A DNA stretch of 64,000 nucleotides, taken from NCBI RefSeq assembly GCF_035989285.1, contig NZ_CP108513.1, forward strand, positions 248,001 through 312,000. Direction: 5' to 3'. Below, one piece after another: positions 61,000 through 64,000 of this stretch. The notes beneath the pieces were generated by a model, which had not been told where the DNA came from, did not search any database, and saw only the letters and a list, made by a program, of their open reading frames with translations. The DNA comes from Streptomyces sp. NBC_01235 (GTDB taxonomy: Bacteria > Actinomycetota > Actinomycetes > Streptomycetales > Streptomycetaceae). A program made the position numbers and the translations under genes. Positions within the stretch are counted from its first letter, which is position 1, and every line of letters starts with the position of its first letter.

Positions 61000-62973
61000 T
61001 GTCCGGTCCCGGGAGATGCTTGACACTTCGATCCCAGCTGATGGTTGACGGTGGCCGTGATCGGCTTTGCTGTGCGCGTCGTTGCGGTGCGTGTGGGGAG
61101 GCCGGGATTGGCTCTGGTGGAGTTGTCGGTTGTCGAGCAGAGATACCGGGCTGTTCTGGCGGTGCTGGCGGGTGCGACGGTGACGGAGATCGCCGCTCAG
61201 CTAGGTGTTTCCAGGCAGACCGTGAGCGGGTGGAAGTCCCGGTATGCCGCGTCGGGCCTGGCTGGACTGGCGGACCGTTCCCGTAGGCCGGCTTCGTGTC
61301 CGCATCAGGCGTCTGCCGAGGTGGAGGCGGCTGTGTGTGAGCTGCGGCGCAAGCATCCCCGGTGGGGGCCGCGGCGGATCGCTCATGTGCTGGAGCGGTC
61401 CGGGGAGGTGAGCCCGGTGCCGTCACGGATGACGGTGTATCGGATCCTGGTGCGGCATGGGCTGGTGGAGCCGGGGGTCAGGCGCCGGAAGCGGTCGGAT
61501 TACAAGCGCTGGCAGCGGGACCGTGCCATGCAGTTGTGGCAGATGGACATCGTCGGCGGGGTGATGCTGGTCAACCCGGTCACCGGCGAGCTGACCGAGG
61601 CCAAGGTCGTGACCGGCGTGGATGACCATTCCCGGTACTGCGTGATCGCATCGGTGGTCGAGCGGGCGACCGGCCGGGCGGTCTGCGCGGCGTTCGCCCA
61701 AGCCTTGCAGACGTTCGGGGTGCCGGAAGAGGTGCTCACGGACAACGGCAAACAGTTCACCGACCGGTTCGGGCAGGGCGGTGAGGTGCTGTTCGACCGG
61801 ATCTGCCGGGAGAACGGGATCGCGCACCGGCTGACCCAGCCGGCGTCGCCGACCACGACGGGCAAGGTCGAGCGGTTCCATCAGACGCTGCGGCGTGAAC
61901 TCCTCGACGACTGCGGCGCGTTCGAGAGCATCGCAGCGGCTCAGGCGGCGCTGGATGCGTGGGTGGAGGAGTACAACTCCGAGCGGCCGCACCAGGCCCT
62001 GGACATGCAGTCCCCGGCGGACCGGTTCACCCCGGTTCCCGAGCAGGAACGGGACGTGCTGAGCCTGAGGATCCCTGGAGTGCTTGCCCTGGTGCCGCAG
62101 CAGCGGACGGCGCCTGTGGTGGTCCCGGATCCGGCCGAAGCGGTGCCTGTTCCCGCCCCTCCCGAGGTGGTGCCGGCGGACGAGGGCGGGCCGGTGGAGT
62201 TCGAGCGGGTGGTGCCTGCGAGTGGGAATCTGCAGGTGGCGGGCAAGCAGTTCTGGCTCAGTCCGGCCCGCTCGGGGCTGACGGTGACGTTCTGGGCCGA
62301 CACCTCGGTGATCCATGTGCTGGTCGCGGGGACGCGGATCAAGACCGTGCGCTCGCACCTGTCCGTCTCTGATCTGGCGGTGCTGGCGGCCCGGGGAGGA
62401 CGTGCGGCCGGCCCGGCACCGCTGCCTGTCGGCGACGGGGCGGCGTTCGAGGTGGACCGGGTGGTGAACAACAGCGGGCTGGTGGGCCTGGGCGGGCACC
62501 AGGTGCTGGCCGCGGAGATTCTCGGCGGCCGCCAGGTGGGCATCCGGATAGACGGTGAGACGCTGTCGTTCTTCGACCTGTCCTCGCGGGAGCTGCTGCG
62601 GGTGCGGCCCAACCCGCTCAGCTCCGACGAAGTCCAGCGTCTGCGCGGTCTGCGGCCCGCAGGCCCGCCGCCCAGGCCGAGCGTGGAGCCGGTGCGGGTG
62701 CAGCGGCGGATCAGCGCTGTGGGCACGATCATGGTCTGCCGCCAGAGCGTCTCCCTCGGCCGCCCCTACGCAGGCCAGACGGTGACCGTGCACGTGTCGG
62801 ACGCGACCCTCACCGTCCACCTGGACGGCCAGGTCCGCGTCATCCAGCGCACCACCGACATTCCCGTCCGCCACGTGAAGGCGAACAAACCCCGTGAAGT
62901 TTCCGATGTTGTCTAGGCCCACCGTCAAGCATCACCTGGGACCAGAACGTCAGCCATCACCTGGGACTAGACA
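61000..62973 (+). mobile_element. IS481-type insertion sequence, 1974 bp
   Basis: The element begins TGT and ends ACA, as IS481-family members do, and is flanked by a 15-bp direct repeat. Its 55-bp ends (61000-61054 and 62919-62973) are imperfect inverted repeats, 42 of 55 positions alike by my count. Each end holds two copies of a motif near TCCCAGGTGATGCTTGAC. It carries one transposase gene reading rightwards, opposite to the thiolase it interrupts. Confidence 0.9.
61108..62916 (+). CDS. IS481-family transposase with long C-terminal repeat region
   Basis: 602 residues from a TTG 6 bases after GGGGAGG (a GTG three codons later and starts upstream to 61045 are possible). HTH region ATVTEIAAQLGVSRQTVSGW (about 23-42) and a second helical DNA-binding part. 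DDE catalytic core: D147 in LWQMDIVGG, D212 in LTDNGKQF, E255 in GKVERFHQT, then EEYNSERPHQAL. Beyond the usual family length, residues about 330-602 form three similar beta-rich units (SGNLQVAGKQFWLSPARSGL; SGLVGLGGHQVLAAEILGGR; VGTIMVCRQSVSLGRPYAGQ). They may bind the repeated terminal motifs or a target. The stop lies 2 bases before the right terminal repeat. Confidence 0.92.
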   Translation: MALVELSVVEQRYRAVLAVLAGATVTEIAAQLGVSRQTVSGWKSRYAASGLAGLADRSRRPASCPHQASAEVEAAVCELRRKHPRWGPRRIAHVLERSGEVSPVPSRMTVYRILVRHGLVEPGVRRRKRSDYKRWQRDRAMQLWQMDIVGGVMLVNPVTGELTEAKVVTGVDDHSRYCVIASVVERATGRAVCAAFAQALQTFGVPEEVLTDNGKQFTDRFGQGGEVLFDRICRENGIAHRLTQPASPTTTGKVERFHQTLRRELLDDCGAFESIAAAQAALDAWVEEYNSERPHQALDMQSPADRFTPVPEQERDVLSLRIPGVLALVPQQRTAPVVVPDPAEAVPVPAPPEVVPADEGGPVEFERVVPASGNLQVAGKQFWLSPARSGLTVTFWADTSVIHVLVAGTRIKTVRSHLSVSDLAVLAARGGRAAGPAPLPVGDGAAFEVDRVVNNSGLVGLGGHQVLAAEILGGRQVGIRIDGETLSFFDLSSRELLRVRPNPLSSDEVQRLRGLRPAGPPPRPSVEPVRVQRRISAVGTIMVCRQSVSLGRPYAGQTVTVHVSDATLTVHLDGQVRVIQRTTDIPVRHVKANKPREVSDVV

Positions 62974-64000
62974 ATCCGGGCCAGGAGTCGCGTCATCAGG
63001 ATGGCGCCGGAGCCGCCGAGCGGGTGACCGACCCCGATCGCCCCGCCGAGCGGGTTGAGCCGCTCGGGATCGGCGCCGGTCTCGGCCAGCCAGGCCAACG
63101 GCACTGGTGCGAACGCCTCGTTGACCTCGTACACACCGATGTCGTCGATGGACAGTCCGGAGCGGCGCAGCACCTTCTGGGTCGCGGGGATCGGGCCGAG
63201 CAGCATCGTGATCGGGTCCGCGCCGCTGACCGCTCCGCAGTGGTAGCGGGCGATGGGAGTCAGGCCCAGTTCACGGGCCCGCTCCGGGGTGGTGACGAGC
63301 AGGGCGGCCGCGCCGTCGGAGATCTGCGAGGAGTTCCCGGCGTGGATCACGCCGTCCTCCTTGAACGACGGCTTGAGGCCGGCGAGCTTCTCCACCGAGG
63401 TTCCGCGTCGCAGCCCCTCGTCCACGCGGAACTTGGTGCCGTCGGCCTCGATCGGCACGGTGTGGTCGTCGAAGACGCCCGCGTCGGTCGCGGCGGCGGC
63501 CTTGGCGTGCGACTCGGAGGCGAACTCGTCGAGGCGGGTGCGGGTGAATCCCCAGCGTTCGGCGATGAGTTCGGCGCCGATGCCCTGGCTGAACCCGGAT
63601 CCGTCGTAGCGGGCGATCGCGGCGGGGCCGTACGGCTGTCCCGTGGTCCGGTGCGAGCCGAGCGGCACCCGGCTCATGGTCTCGACGCCGCCCGCGACCA
63701 CGAGGTCGTACTGGCCCGCCATGACGGCGTGCGCGGCCTGGTCGACCGCCTGCTGGCTGGAGCCGCAGGCCCGGTTGACCGTGACGGCCGGGACGTGTTC
63801 GGGCCAGCCGGCGGCGAGTACGGCGAACCGGCCCACATTGCTGGACTGGTCGCCGATCTGGGTCACACAGCCCCAGACCACGTCGTCCACCGTGCCGGGG
63901 TCGATGCCGGTGCGCTCGACGAGGGCCTTGAGCACCTCGGCCGACAGATCCGCCGCGTGCACCGAGGCGAGCGAACCGTTGCGCTTGCCGATCGGGGTGC
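62967..64000 (-). pseudogene. thiolase (acetyl-CoA acyltransferase) gene, 5' part truncated by the insertion sequence
   Basis: The visible frame enters from the right edge as TPIGKRNGSLA, so about 10 N-terminal codons lie outside. It contains the nucleophile cysteine in VNRACGSSQQAVDQA, HAGNSSQISDGAAALLV, and VNEAFAPVPLAWL and GHPLGGSGAILMTRLLAR. It then enters the insertion sequence and stops after two foreign codons (IV). The missing 31 residues, encoded at 60897-60999, carry the second catalytic cysteine, so the product should be inactive. Intact, it would release acetyl- or propionyl-CoA from a 3-ketoacyl-CoA of the island's substrate. Its original 3' neighbour is the DUF35-Ltp2 gene. Confidence 0.92.
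62974..62988. repeat. right copy of 15-bp target-site duplication
   Basis: ATCCGGGCCAGGAGT, identical to 60985-60999, adjoins the terminal ACA of the insertion sequence. Confidence 0.9.

Noticed and set aside
61362..61625. Second frame in the insertion sequence suggesting a -1 frameshifted transposase
   Set aside because: The single 602-codon frame already contains the HTH and the full DDE core, and no slippery A-run is present.
1..64000. tRNA, rRNA genes or an origin of replication
   Set aside because: I saw no cloverleaf-like cluster with a TTCGA loop and acceptor stem, no rRNA sequence, and no DnaA-box cluster, though reading by eye can miss a tRNA.

Overview
The window is high-GC DNA with GTG and TTG starts, strong GGAGG-type ribosome sites, Tat signal peptides, mycothiol- and mycofactocin-type enzymes, sugar ABC transporters without their own ATPase, and a TTA leucine codon in a secreted protease. 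All of this points to a Streptomyces or close relative, probably an accessory or sub-telomeric part of the chromosome because truncated genes and gene fragments are frequent.

Region 1 (1-34 kb) is a saprophyte region. A ROK regulator, a GH27 enzyme and a GH95 enzyme lie at 1-4.6 kb. After small or general genes (aminotransferase class V, a second GAPDH, a GlxA/AraC regulator) come a streptogrisin-like protease, a truncated Tat-secreted GH127, an SGNH esterase, a DUF6882 protein, an MFS exporter, a broken peptidoglycan-binding/GH25 muramidase gene, a glutamate-cysteine-ligase-like protein, a cyclophilin and an NAD-dependent DNA ligase. A compact sugar locus at 25.8-33.8 kb (LacI repressor, intact GH127 beta-L-arabinofuranosidase, solute-binding lipoprotein, two permeases, secreted clan-A hydrolase with a ricin-type lectin domain) fits uptake and trimming of L-arabinose-containing plant oligosaccharides.

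Region 2 (34-64 kb, running off the right end) is a catabolic island. Core genes form a complete lower meta-cleavage route: type I extradiol dioxygenase (HsaC-like), C-C hydrolase (HsaD-like), 2-hydroxypentadienoate hydratase, acylating acetaldehyde dehydrogenase and 4-hydroxy-2-oxovalerate aldolase. Around them sit a KstD-like flavoprotein, a CYP105-like P450 with its ferredoxin, two mycofactocin-type SDRs, a metal-dependent amidohydrolase, three acyl-CoA dehydrogenases, a DUF35-Ltp2 fusion aldolase and a thiolase. This resembles actinobacterial steroid-ring and side-chain degradation, but HsaA/HsaB and KshA/KshB are not in the window, so the substrate (steroid, terpenoid or other alkylated ring compound) is open. 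Regulators are a KstR-like TetR, an IclR and an unusual single-chain tandem GntR/FCD protein. A repeated promoter-operator module precedes the MFS gene and the P450 operon, with a related double site before the alcohol dehydrogenase gene.

An IS481-type element (61000-62973) with a 15-bp target duplication splits the thiolase gene and removes its last catalytic cysteine, so the island may be partly disabled in this strain.
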